64,000 nt of DNA from Capillimicrobium parvum (GTDB lineage: Bacteria > Actinomycetota > Thermoleophilia > Solirubrobacterales > Solirubrobacteraceae), in NCBI RefSeq assembly GCF_021172045.1, contig NZ_CP087164.1:1798001-1862000 (forward strand). The letters run 5' to 3'. The position numbers and the translations under genes were made by a program. Under the pieces are notes generated by a model. The model did no database searches, was not told the origin of the DNA, and worked only from the letters and a program-made list of their open reading frames with translations. Below are positions 1 to 7,419 of the stretch, one piece after another (the first letter of the stretch is position 1; each line of letters starts with the position of its first letter).

Positions 1-515
1 TCGAGCGCGATGTCCGCGAAGCGCAGCGCCGTGAGCGGCGTGAGCTCGGCCGGCTTGAGGACCACGGTGTTGCCGGCGGCGAGCGCGGGCCCGAGCTTCC
101 ACGCCGCGATCGTCAGCGGGAAGTTCCACGGCGTGATGAGCCCGACGACGCCGAGCGGCTCGCGCACGGTGAACGCCTGCCCGCCGGCGACCGGGATGGT
201 GTCGCCCAGCAGACGCTCCGGCGCGCCCGCGTAGTAGCGGAAGACGTCCACCACCATCGCCATCTCGCCGCGCGCGTCGCCGATCGGCTTGCCGGCGTTG
301 CGCGCCTCGAGCAGCGCGAGCTCCTCGAGGCGCGCTTCGAGCGCAGCCGCCAATCGCATCAGCGCCTGCGCCCGATCGGAGGGGGAGAGGTCCCTCCAGG
401 CCGGCAAGGCGGACCTGGCCGCCGCGACGGCGGCGTCGATCTCCTCGACGCCGCCGCGCGGGACCTTCTCGAGCACCCGCTCGGTGGCGGGCTCGATGAC
501 CTCCAGGGTGGCCAT
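1..515 (-). CDS. NAD(P)-dependent aldehyde dehydrogenase, 3' end cut by window edge
   Basis: N-terminal 171 residues of an aldehyde dehydrogenase, which oxidises aldehydes to carboxylates with NAD(P). The cofactor-binding motifs PWNFP and KPAELTP are visible, and the partner region RYYAG before them is typical; the catalytic Cys and Glu lie beyond the window. The start ATG follows the stop of the truncated permease by 3 bases, so it is probably co-transcribed and may depend on re-initiation from that remnant; only a weak GGGGCG lies upstream. Position next to FCD-regulator and glutamine-synthetase remnants suggests an amine-derived aldehyde (for example a gamma-glutamyl-aminobutyraldehyde) as substrate, which is inference. 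Confidence 0.9.
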   Translation of the reverse strand, partial: MATLEVIEPATERVLEKVPRGGVEEIDAAVAAARSALPAWRDLSPSDRAQALMRLAAALEARLEELALLEARNAGKPIGDARGEMAMVVDVFRYYAGAPERLLGDTIPVAGGQAFTVREPLGVVGLITPWNFPLTIAAWKLGPALAAGNTVVLKPAELTPLTALRFADIAL

Positions 516-518
516 CGG

Positions 519-689
519 TCAGACGCCCCGCACGGGCGCGTCCTCGTCGAGCACGGCGAACAGCGAGATGATCGTGAACGAGATGGCGAAGTTTGAGAAG
601 CTGGTCCAGCCGTGGTGCAGGCTCTGCTCGTACCCGAGCTCGGCGAGCCGACGCTCGTCGTGGATCTCCGGCCGCGAAGCGACACCCAT
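519..689 (-). pseudogene. APC-family amino-acid permease, N-terminal remnant
   Basis: A 56-residue reading frame with a good ribosome site (GGGGGAGGGA, about 7 bases before the ATG). It carries the signature N-terminus of APC amino-acid/polyamine permeases: the ELGYEQSLHHGW lead-in followed by the start of membrane helix 1 (SNFAISFTIIS). Homology stops in the middle of helix 1 and the frame runs out after about ten unrelated residues ending in GV. A functional permease has about 500 residues and 12 helices, so over 85% is missing. An internal deletion joining the N-terminus to an out-of-family tail is the simplest explanation. Confidence 0.72.
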
Positions 690-740
690 GCGCTGGTCCC
701 TCCCCCGGGAAAAGGTGTGAAGGTCCGTCCTTCGACCGCG

Positions 741-770
741 ACGGTACAAACGCAGGCGGTCGGATGTCAA
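741..770 (-). promoter_or_regulatory. Candidate sigma70-type promoter upstream of the permease remnant and ALDH
   Basis: On the minus strand a perfect TTGACA (765-770) is followed after 18 bases by TACCGT (741-746), in the gap between the FCD regulator stop and the permease-remnant ATG. It would drive the remnant and the aldehyde dehydrogenase. The -10 match is poor, so this is tentative. Confidence 0.35.
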
Positions 771-835
771 CCGGGGGTGTCCGTCACCCGCTCACGATCC
801 GACCGGGCGCGCCGCGGGGCGGGCGGTGGCGCTGC

Positions 836-1561
836 TCAACGCGGATCCGGCAGCAGGCCCGCGAGCACGTGCTCGGTGCCGTGCAGGTGCTCGGCGATGT
901 GGCGGGCGGCCGCGTCGGCGTCCCCGCGCGAGACCGCGAGCAGCAGCTGGCGGTGCTGCTGGTTGGACCACGCGAGGACCTCCGGCGGGTGCGCGATGTA
1001 GTGGATCAGGTCGGTCATCGCGCCCTGCGCCTCGGTCGCCGCCGTCACGAGCCGCGCGCTGCCGGTCGTCTCGGCGAGCCCGATGTGGAAGCGCACGTCG
1101 AGCTGGCGGTAGGCGGGGAAGTCCTCGAGCAGGTCGTCGAGCTCGGCCAGCGTCTCCTCCAGCGGCTCGAGTGCGGCGGCCGACGCGCGCTCGGCGGCGA
1201 TCACCGCGACGCCGAGCTCGACCGCCAGCCGCCAGTCGCACACGTCGCGCCACTCGGCCACCAGCTCGGGCGACGGCGGGTCGACGGGCGGGAGCCGGTC
1301 GGCGACGAAGGTCCCGCCGCCGCGGCCGCGCACGGCGTGCAGGTGGCCGCTCTGCGCCAGCGCGGTCAGCGCCTGGCGCAGCGTGGAGCGCGCGATGCCG
1401 AGCATGGAGCACAGCTCGCGCTCGGCCGGCAGCCGCGAGCCCGGCGGCAGCAGGCCGAGCTTGATCGCGGTGCCGAGCCGGTCCACGGTCTCCTCGAACG
1501 CCGTCTGCGAGCGGACGGGCGCGAAGACGGCCTCGGCGGAGTCGATGCTCGCGCCGCTCAC
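836..1561 (-). CDS. GntR-family transcriptional regulator, FadR/FCD subfamily
   Basis: 241-residue regulator with an N-terminal winged helix (motif RSTLRQALTALAQSG for the recognition helix) and a C-terminal all-helical FCD ligand domain with the usual metal-binding histidines (DVRFHIGLAE and the later QQHRQLL and AEHLHGTEH segments). FCD regulators sense organic acids or amino-acid-like ligands and usually repress a neighbouring catabolic operon. The GTG start was chosen because it overlaps the upstream stop as GTGA, the usual coupling in this genome. The upstream partner is only a glutamine-synthetase remnant, so the regulator has probably outlived its operon apart from the aldehyde dehydrogenase downstream. 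Confidence 0.88.
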   Translation of the reverse strand: MSGASIDSAEAVFAPVRSQTAFEETVDRLGTAIKLGLLPPGSRLPAERELCSMLGIARSTLRQALTALAQSGHLHAVRGRGGGTFVADRLPPVDPPSPELVAEWRDVCDWRLAVELGVAVIAAERASAAALEPLEETLAELDDLLEDFPAYRQLDVRFHIGLAETTGSARLVTAATEAQGAMTDLIHYIAHPPEVLAWSNQQHRQLLLAVSRGDADAAARHIAEHLHGTEHVLAGLLPDPR

Positions 1562-1800
1562 AACCGCTCGAACCCCCGGTAGCGCTCCCAGTCGGTCACC
1601 ACGGCGTCGTAGGCCTCGATCTCGATCCGCGCGTTGTTGGCGTAGTGCTCGACCATCTCGTCGCCGAACGCGGCGCGCGCGACGGCGCTCGCGACGAACA
1701 GGTCGCGCTCCGCGCGCAGCGTGGCCGGCACGCGCGGCTTGTCGCCGGCCTGCGCGGTCCACCCGCGCTCGGCCGCCCGCCGGAGCTCGTCGAGGGTCAC
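1558..1800 (-). pseudogene. Glutamine synthetase-like (gamma-glutamyl-amine ligase) C-terminal remnant
   Basis: 80-residue frame whose last ~55 residues match the C-terminus of class I/III glutamine synthetases: a LPATLREA-type helix (here VPATLRAER), then ARAAFGDEMVEHY, and the terminal VTDWERYRGFERL motif. The family has about 450 residues, so all substrate- and ATP-binding parts are gone. A GTG at 1800 and an in-frame stop at 1828-1830 bound the fragment. The closing VTDWE-RGFE pattern is usual for gamma-glutamylputrescine synthetase-type enzymes. It ends in a GTGA overlap with the FCD regulator, showing the ancestral operon order. Confidence 0.75.
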
Positions 1801-1853
1801 GGCCGGTGATGGTATGGAGATCGTGCCTTAGTGTTCAACCATGCGCACGGCGG

Positions 1854-2108
1854 GTGGTCGACGCGGGCGGCGTGCGGGTGCTTCCGGCGCTGAGCGGGCT
1901 CGGTGCGTCGTGGTGGAACGCGAGCGCCCGCGGGCTCGTGGCGGGGCTGACCGGTGCCAGGCGTCCCGCGCACATCGCGCGGGCGGCGCTCGACGCGATC
2001 GCGTCGCGCGAGCCGATCCGCCCCCGGCGCGATGCCGGGTGGCGCGCCCGCGAGCACGCCGCCTGGCGACGGTTCGTCGAGGCCGCCTGCGGGGTAGCCA
2101 ACGAGACC
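1854..2108 (+). pseudogene. Glycerol kinase (FGGY family) remnant with internal deletion
   Basis: An 85-codon open stretch matches two separated parts of glycerol kinase. The first part carries the conserved VLPALSGLGASWW, ARGLVAGLTG and HIARAALDAIA blocks of the second FGGY domain. It then jumps directly to a C-terminal-like GWRAREHAAWRRFVEA tail. The N-terminal domain and the nucleotide-binding GG motif region between these parts are absent. It lies on the strand opposite to the glutamine-synthetase remnant and begins about 50 bases from it, so a rearrangement breakpoint sits between 1801 and 1853. Confidence 0.7.
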
Positions 2109-2276
2109 ATGAGCCAGGACACGGACGATCGCGATGACGTCGGCGCCGAGGGCGGCGACAACGAGAACGCCGACACGCTTCCCCCGCTGCCCTCCGAGGA
2201 CGACGACTCGCCGCTGGGCGACACCGACCAGCACTCGAGCGCCCCGCCGACCGAGCACGACATGCCCAAGGACTGA
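2109..2276 (+). CDS. Small acidic hydrophilic protein, 55 aa
   Basis: ATG-started frame encoding a very acidic, low-complexity peptide (runs such as DTDDRDD, SEDDDSPLGDTDQHS) with no hydrophobic segment and no cysteine. It continues in the same frame as the glycerol-kinase remnant, so it could be a 3' extension of that frame rather than a free gene; I favour a separate gene because composition changes sharply at the ATG. No strong ribosome site is present. Function unknown; a short disordered cytosolic protein is all that can be said. Confidence 0.45.
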   Translation: MSQDTDDRDDVGAEGGDNENADTLPPLPSEDDDSPLGDTDQHSSAPPTEHDMPKD

Positions 2277-2307
2277 CGCGGGTCCCGCCCGGCGCGGCTC
2301 GCGCGGA

Positions 2308-2412
2308 TCAGTACCGCGTGCCCACCGGGCCCGGGAGCGCGTCCAGCAGCGCGACGTCGTCGGCGCTCAGCGCGATGCCCGCCGCGCTGATGTCGCTGGA
2401 GCCGAGGCGGCG
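2308..2412 (-). pseudogene. Aldo/keto reductase C-terminal remnant
   Basis: About 34 codons before a TGA read as the end of an aldo/keto reductase: a DISAAGIALSADDVALLDAL segment corresponding to the last helix, then GPVGTRY, a common C-terminal signature in this family. No start or catalytic tetrad remains. With the neighbouring permease, glutamine synthetase and glycerol kinase fragments it belongs to the same zone of decayed genes. Confidence 0.5.
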
Positions 2413-2430
2413 CTGAGGCAGGCGGGAGGA

Positions 2431-2458
2431 GGGCGTCATCCCTCACTGGATGACGCCC
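2431..2458 (-). terminator. Hairpin downstream of the subtilase gene
   Basis: Perfect 11-base inverted repeat (GGGCGTCATCC / GGATGACGCCC) with a 6-base loop, 14 bases beyond the subtilase stop. There is no clear U tract, as is common in high-GC actinobacteria; it could act in both directions. Confidence 0.6.
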
Positions 2459-2471
2459 CCTTCCGGTCGGA

Positions 2472-4208
2472 CTACCGGTCCGGGCGGTGGTGGCCCCGCC
2501 GGCCCGTCACCGCGTCGAGCGCGTTGACGATGCCCTCGCCGTAGAACCCGTTGAACGAGTCGCTGCCCTCGCACAGGGCGGTGTACTCGTCACCGAGGTC
2601 CGGGTCCGGGTAGTCGAACGGGTTCTGCTCGGGGCAGGCGTGGTCGTCCGCCGTCGCCTTGAGCACCTGCTCGACCAGGTCCGGATCGGCCCGCACGCCG
2701 CCGTTCTGGCGATCGCGCCTGCCGTAGCGCGCCACGATGAGCGCCGCGACGCCCACCGCGTGCGGCGCCGCCATCGACGTGCCCTGCAGGTACTGGTAGT
2801 ACGAGCAGGTGCCCGACGTGCAGTCGGCGACCACGAACGGGGTCGTCGGCGTGCCGGTCTCGTCGATGTCGCCGTTGGCCGCGGCCAGCGACGCCGGGTA
2901 CGGCGCCAGGATGAGGTTCGTGGGCGACCGGTAGAGCGACGTCCCGAAGTTGTCGCGGAAGTCGCCGCCGGGCGCCGACACGTCGGCCTGCTCGACCCCG
3001 TAATCGGAGTAGTAGGCCTTGCGCTCGCTCGGCCCGACCGAGGTCACGCCGATCACGCCGTCGGCCTCCGTCGGCATCGACAGGCACGAGTTGTCGATGT
3101 CGCGGTGGTGCGGCGAGCTCTCCTGGTCCGGGTAGTCCGGGCTGGTGTCGTCGACCACGGGCCTGCCGAGGTCGGTGTGCCCGTTGCCCTCCGCGGCGAT
3201 CGTCGTGACGCCGTGGTCGCGGGCGTAGCCGATCGCCCGTTGCGTCGCCGTGACGACCAGTCGCTGCTCGCGCTGCTCGGCCGGCGAGTCCGCCGGGTTC
3301 GAGGAGCAGTTGAACAGCCACGGGTCGATGTAGAACGACATGTTGACCACGTCGACGCCGTGGTCGCCGGCGTAGGTCAGCGCGTCGAGGACCGGGCCCA
3401 GGAAGAAGTAGCCCGAGTCCTGGCCGGCGCGCAGGCTGACGAGGTCGACGCCCGGGGCGACGCCCCCGATGCCGACGCCGTTCAGCGGTGCGCCGATCGT
3501 CCCGGCGACGTGCGTCCCGTGGCCGTCCTCGTCGACGTCCGCCGGGTCCTCGCACGACTGGTCGGCCTCCTCCTCGCACGGCCCGTCGACCACCGGGTCG
3601 TCGACGGTGAAGTTCCGGCTCAGCTCGCGGTCGAAGTTCGGCGCGATGTCCGGATGACTGCCGTCGATGCCCGTGTCGATGATCCCGACGCGTACGTCGT
3701 GCGTGCCCTGCGTGACGGCGTACGAGCCGTCGGGCGTCGCGTCGATCATCCGCATGTCCCACTGCAGCGAGGACAGCGGGTCGCCCGTCACCATGCCCGG
3801 AGCCTGCGCGCCGCGGTCGAAGCGCCGGCCGCGCTGACCGCGCGACGCGTCGCGCTGGCCCTGGACGCGCTCGAGTTCGCGCTGGCCCTTGCGCCGCTGC
3901 TGCGGGACCGACCCGATCGGGTCGTTCTGGGCCGCCCCCTCGAGCGCGCTGCTCGATGCGGCCTTGTCGGCGAAGGCGGCCGACTCCGCCTCGACCGTGG
4001 CGACGCCGATCGCCGTGTTCTCGCGGACGATCCGTCCGCCGGCGCGCGCGATGTCCTCCCGGGCCTGCGCGGCCGATGCGCCGTCCTTGTAGACGACGAC
4101 GTAGGTGCGGGCACCCGACTCGTCGGTGGCGGCCGAAGCCGCCCCGGCTACGGTGCCTGCGCTGCCTGTCGCGGCGACCAGCGCCACGAGCGAAGCGAGC
4201 TTCCTCAT
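2472..4208 (-). CDS. Secreted subtilisin-like serine protease (S8) with I9 propeptide
   Basis: 578-residue exported protease. Residues 1-26 form a signal peptide ending ASA. Residues ~35-80 form an inhibitor-I9-type propeptide (TYVVVYKDG onward). The S8 domain shows the catalytic triad: Asp178 in IIDTGID, His230 in DGHGTHVAG, Ser478 in GTSMAAPH. A Gln/Arg-rich linker (residues ~103-130) separates propeptide and protease and may be a processing site. Cysteine pairs around 211-219 and near the C-terminus suggest disulfides. The start was placed at the ATG with GGAGG a few bases upstream rather than at an earlier in-frame ATG. It likely degrades external protein. It is a single gene with a hairpin terminator. 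Confidence 0.93.
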   Translation of the reverse strand: MRKLASLVALVAATGSAGTVAGAASAATDESGARTYVVVYKDGASAAQAREDIARAGGRIVRENTAIGVATVEAESAAFADKAASSSALEGAAQNDPIGSVPQQRRKGQRELERVQGQRDASRGQRGRRFDRGAQAPGMVTGDPLSSLQWDMRMIDATPDGSYAVTQGTHDVRVGIIDTGIDGSHPDIAPNFDRELSRNFTVDDPVVDGPCEEEADQSCEDPADVDEDGHGTHVAGTIGAPLNGVGIGGVAPGVDLVSLRAGQDSGYFFLGPVLDALTYAGDHGVDVVNMSFYIDPWLFNCSSNPADSPAEQREQRLVVTATQRAIGYARDHGVTTIAAEGNGHTDLGRPVVDDTSPDYPDQESSPHHRDIDNSCLSMPTEADGVIGVTSVGPSERKAYYSDYGVEQADVSAPGGDFRDNFGTSLYRSPTNLILAPYPASLAAANGDIDETGTPTTPFVVADCTSGTCSYYQYLQGTSMAAPHAVGVAALIVARYGRRDRQNGGVRADPDLVEQVLKATADDHACPEQNPFDYPDPDLGDEYTALCEGSDSFNGFYGEGIVNALDAVTGRRGHHRPDR

Positions 4209-4311
4209 GCAACCTCCCCCTCCAGGGTTGTTGATCAGCGAACGGCCTCCCAACCGCTCGCAGCGTGGCGGGCACCTTAGAGGGCGACGCCCTCCGGACG
4301 GCGTGCGACGG

Positions 4312-4929
4312 TCACTCGACTGTCAGCCAGCGGACGTCGAGCCGGCTGCGGAACCGCTGCAGCGCGGTGACGAGCGCCGGGCCGAACGCGAGGTAGAACG
4401 CGACGTTGCCGGCGGCGTGCGCGAGGTTCCAGGGCAGCGACGTGCCCGAGATGACGAGGTACTCGTCGAGCGTGTGCCCGCCGGCGAACGTGGTCCACGT
4501 CGAGAGATCCATGATCGCGCCGAACATGAGCCCGGCCGCGCCGCACCACAGCGCCATCGGGACGCGGCGGGCCCGGCCCCGGCCGGCGCGGGCGAGGACG
4601 GCCCCGAGCAGGCCGACCAGCCCCCACGCGACCATCTGCCATGGCGTCCACGGGCCCTGGCCGAAGAACAGGTTCGACGCCAGCGCGGCGACGGCGCCGA
4701 CGACGAAGCCGGGCGCGCCGCCGAGCGCGAAGCCGGCGATGAGGACGATGTCGGTCGTCGGCTTGACGTTCGGGATGGGGGCGAAGGCGATGCGGCCCAG
4801 CGCGGCCAGTGCGGCCAGGGTCGCGACGAGCGCGATGACCTTCGACGGCGGGTGCGTGCGCTCGTACCAGGCGAACCCGGCGAGCAGGGCGACCGAGAGG
4901 ATCGCCAGCGAGGCGAAGGCCCAGCTCAT
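4312..4929 (-). CDS. ECF transporter substrate-binding (S) component, predicted cobalamin
   Basis: 205-residue integral membrane protein with about five to six helices. The segment IPNVKPTTDIVLIAGFALGG, followed by a conserved FFGQGPWTPWQM loop, is characteristic of a family of ECF S components found next to B12-regulated ATPases and EcfT proteins. In the complex it would bind the vitamin at the outer face and topple in the membrane to release it. Its ATG overlaps the ATPase stop (ATGA). It is the last gene of a six-gene operon starting at a cobalamin riboswitch, which is the main evidence for the substrate. Confidence 0.82.
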   Translation of the reverse strand: MSWAFASLAILSVALLAGFAWYERTHPPSKVIALVATLAALAALGRIAFAPIPNVKPTTDIVLIAGFALGGAPGFVVGAVAALASNLFFGQGPWTPWQMVAWGLVGLLGAVLARAGRGRARRVPMALWCGAAGLMFGAIMDLSTWTTFAGGHTLDEYLVISGTSLPWNLAHAAGNVAFYLAFGPALVTALQRFRSRLDVRWLTVE

Positions 4930-6500
4930 GGCCGCGGCGCCTCCCGCATCCCGGAGCGCAGCAGCTCGGCGCCCTCGGCGGGCGTCAGCGCGCCGCACAC
5001 CCGCGCCGTCTCGGTCGCGAAGTACCAGCCGCCGGTGAGCACCCGGTGCGGGTCGTCGTCGGCGATGACGTCGCCCTCGCCCATCAGGATGACCCGCTGG
5101 GCGAACGCGACCGCGAACTCCGGGTCGTGGGTCGCGACGAGCACCGCCGTGCCGCGCTCGGCGAAGGCCGCGATGTGCGCGGCGAGCTCGCCCTTGTGCG
5201 CGCGGTCCATGCCGCGGGTCGGCTCGTCGAGGCACAGCGCAGCGGGCGGCGTGGCGCCCGCCGTCACGATCGCCAGCGCGAGCCGCTGGCGCTCGCCGCC
5301 CGACAGGTCGCGCGGATGGCGGTCGGCGAGGTGCGCGAGGCAGTTCGCGTGCAGCGTGTCCGCGTCGACCTCGTCGCCCGCGCGCTCGGCGAGCAGGAGG
5401 TCGCCCGGGTTCTGCAGCAGCAGCGCGACCGGCCCGCCCGCGCGCACGCGTCCGCGAGTCGGCTCGAGGAGCCCGTTGGCGTGGCGCAGCAGCGTCGACT
5501 TGCCGGCGCCGTTGCGGCCCATGAGCGCGACCCGCTCGCCGGGCGCCAGCGCGAGGTCGATGCCGCGCAGCACGGCGCGCCCGCCGCGGCGCTCGAACCA
5601 CAGGCGCTCGAAGGCGAGCGCCGGGTGCTTGACCTTCGTGCGGCGCGGCGGCGGGGCGTCGGCCGGCGCGGGCGGCGCGATCGCGTGCTCGCGCAGCGTC
5701 GCGCGCGCCTGCTTGACGCCGCTCGGCAGCGGGCGCAGGCCGGCCAGCGAGAACATCCGCGCGGCCGGGGTGGCCAGCGAGGGCTCGTGGTCGATTGCCC
5801 AGGCGAGGAAGTCGCCGGGCGGCGCGTCGCAGGCGACGGCGCCGTCGACGAGCGCGATGACGCGGTCGGCGGCGGGCAGGCAGCGCTCGAGCCGGTGCTC
5901 GGCGAGGACGATCGCGGTGCCCCACTCCTCGTTGAGCCGGCGCAGCAGCCACACGAGCTCGTCGCCGGCGACGGGATCGAGCTGCGAGGTCGGCTCGTCG
6001 AGCAGCACGAGCTGCGGGCGCCCGGCCAGCGCGGCGCCGAGCGCGACGCGCTGCAGCTCGCCGCCGGAGAGCTCGTTGGTCGGGCGGTCGAGCAGCGAGG
6101 CGATGGCCAGCGCGAGCGCCGCCTCCTCGACGCCGCGCGCGACCGCCGCCGCCGGCCAGCCGCGGTTCTCCAGGCCGAAGCCGAGCTCGGCGCGGACGCT
6201 GCCCATGACCGTCTGGGTCTCCGGATCCTGGAACAGCGTGCCGACGTGCGCGGCGACGTCGCCGGGCCCGTGCTCGCGCGTGTCGAGGCCGGCGACGGTC
6301 ACCCGGCCGCCGAACGTCCCGCCGTGGAAGTGGGGGACCAGGCCGCAGGCGGCGCGCAGCAGCGTCGACTTGCCGGATGCCGAGAGCCCGCAGAGCACGA
6401 CGAACTCGCCGTCCTCGATGCGCAGGTCCACGTCGCGCAGCGAGGGCCGCGTCGCGCCGGCGTGCGTGTACGTGAGGCGCTCGATCTCGAGGACGGTCAT
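4926..6500 (-). CDS. ECF transporter double ATPase (fused EcfA-EcfA')
   Basis: 524-residue fusion of two ABC ATPase domains. The first has Walker A GLSASGKST (residues 38-46), an LSGGE signature and a LLDEPTSQLD Walker B. The second has Walker A GRNGAGKST (about residue 320), LSGGE and a CLDEPTRGMD Walker B. Each half contains the Q-loop context (FQDPETQ; LLQNPGD) typical of energy-coupling-factor ATPases. It hydrolyses ATP to drive the EcfT/S-component membrane complex. The start at MTVLEIERL was preferred over an ATG five codons earlier because it begins the domain directly. EcfT lies 52 bases upstream. Confidence 0.93.
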   Translation of the reverse strand: MTVLEIERLTYTHAGATRPSLRDVDLRIEDGEFVVLCGLSASGKSTLLRAACGLVPHFHGGTFGGRVTVAGLDTREHGPGDVAAHVGTLFQDPETQTVMGSVRAELGFGLENRGWPAAAVARGVEEAALALAIASLLDRPTNELSGGELQRVALGAALAGRPQLVLLDEPTSQLDPVAGDELVWLLRRLNEEWGTAIVLAEHRLERCLPAADRVIALVDGAVACDAPPGDFLAWAIDHEPSLATPAARMFSLAGLRPLPSGVKQARATLREHAIAPPAPADAPPPRRTKVKHPALAFERLWFERRGGRAVLRGIDLALAPGERVALMGRNGAGKSTLLRHANGLLEPTRGRVRAGGPVALLLQNPGDLLLAERAGDEVDADTLHANCLAHLADRHPRDLSGGERQRLALAIVTAGATPPAALCLDEPTRGMDRAHKGELAAHIAAFAERGTAVLVATHDPEFAVAFAQRVILMGEGDVIADDDPHRVLTGGWYFATETARVCGALTPAEGAELLRSGMREAPRP

Positions 6501-6552
6501 CGAGTGGCCTCCCATCGGGTCGTGGCCGGGGTGGATGACGACCCGCGGGGTC

Positions 6553-7419
6553 TCATCGCGCGATCCCGTGGCGGTCGGCGAACGGCGCGAGCGCGGCGGC
6601 GAGGACGACGGCGCCGAGGACGAGCGGGCCGGCGCCGCCGTCGATCCGCGTGAGGGGGTAGGCGTCGACGTTCGCCACGCCGGCGATCGCGCCCCCGGCG
6701 CCGGCCACGAGCAGCACGAGCGCGGAGAGGGCGAAGGCGACGTCGTGGCGCGACCACGGGCGGCGCTCGCTCGGGGGGCGGCGGGCGCCGCCGTAGCCGC
6801 GGACCTCGAGCGTGGCGGCGACGTCGGTGGCGCGGTCCAGCGCGCCCGACGCGACGGCCCTCACGAGCGCCAGCCGCGACGCCTTCGGCCCCGGGCGGCA
6901 GCGCTGCCCGTCGGCCAGGCGCCGTCCGTCCGCCGCCAGGACGCCGACCATCCGCGTGGCCAGCGTGGCGGTCAGGGCGGACCGGAACCCCGCGCGGCGG
7001 AAGAGGCGCAGGACCTGGTCGGGATCGACCGCGGCGGCGTACAGCGAGCAGGCGGCGATGACGGCCAGCGCGCGCAGCCCGAGCACGGCGCCGTAGACCA
7101 GCGCTTCGCGCGTGATGTCGAGCTCGCCCAGCGGCCCGACCCCGCCGAGCCGCAGGACGACCGTGAAGCCCTCGCGCGCGACGAGCGGGTTGATGACGAC
7201 GAACAGGACCGCGAGCGGCAGGCCGACGAGCAGCGTGAAGCGGCCGACCTCGCGCGCGACGCCGGCCGCGGCCGCCGCGCCGACCGTGGCGGCGACGACG
7301 GCGACGAGGACCACAGGGTGGGCGTTGGCGAGCGCGCAGGCCACGAGCGCGGCGCACCACGCGCACGCCACGGACGCACGCGCGGCGTGCAGCGGACTCG
7401 CGCGGCGCTGGTAGGTCAC
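6553..7419 (-). CDS. ECF transporter transmembrane coupling protein EcfT (CbiQ-like)
   Basis: 288-residue membrane protein with about six hydrophobic segments. It carries the EcfT cytosolic coupling motifs: DRATDVAATLEVRGYGG matches the A-R-G consensus that docks on the ATPases. It joins the ATPase pair to the S component. The GTG start overlaps the stop of the upstream lipoprotein gene as GTGA, indicating translational coupling between the surface binding protein and the transporter core. Confidence 0.88.
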   Translation of the reverse strand: MTYQRRASPLHAARASVACAWCAALVACALANAHPVVLVAVVAATVGAAAAAGVAREVGRFTLLVGLPLAVLFVVINPLVAREGFTVVLRLGGVGPLGELDITREALVYGAVLGLRALAVIAACSLYAAAVDPDQVLRLFRRAGFRSALTATLATRMVGVLAADGRRLADGQRCRPGPKASRLALVRAVASGALDRATDVAATLEVRGYGGARRPPSERRPWSRHDVAFALSALVLLVAGAGGAIAGVANVDAYPLTRIDGGAGPLVLGAVVLAAALAPFADRHGIAR

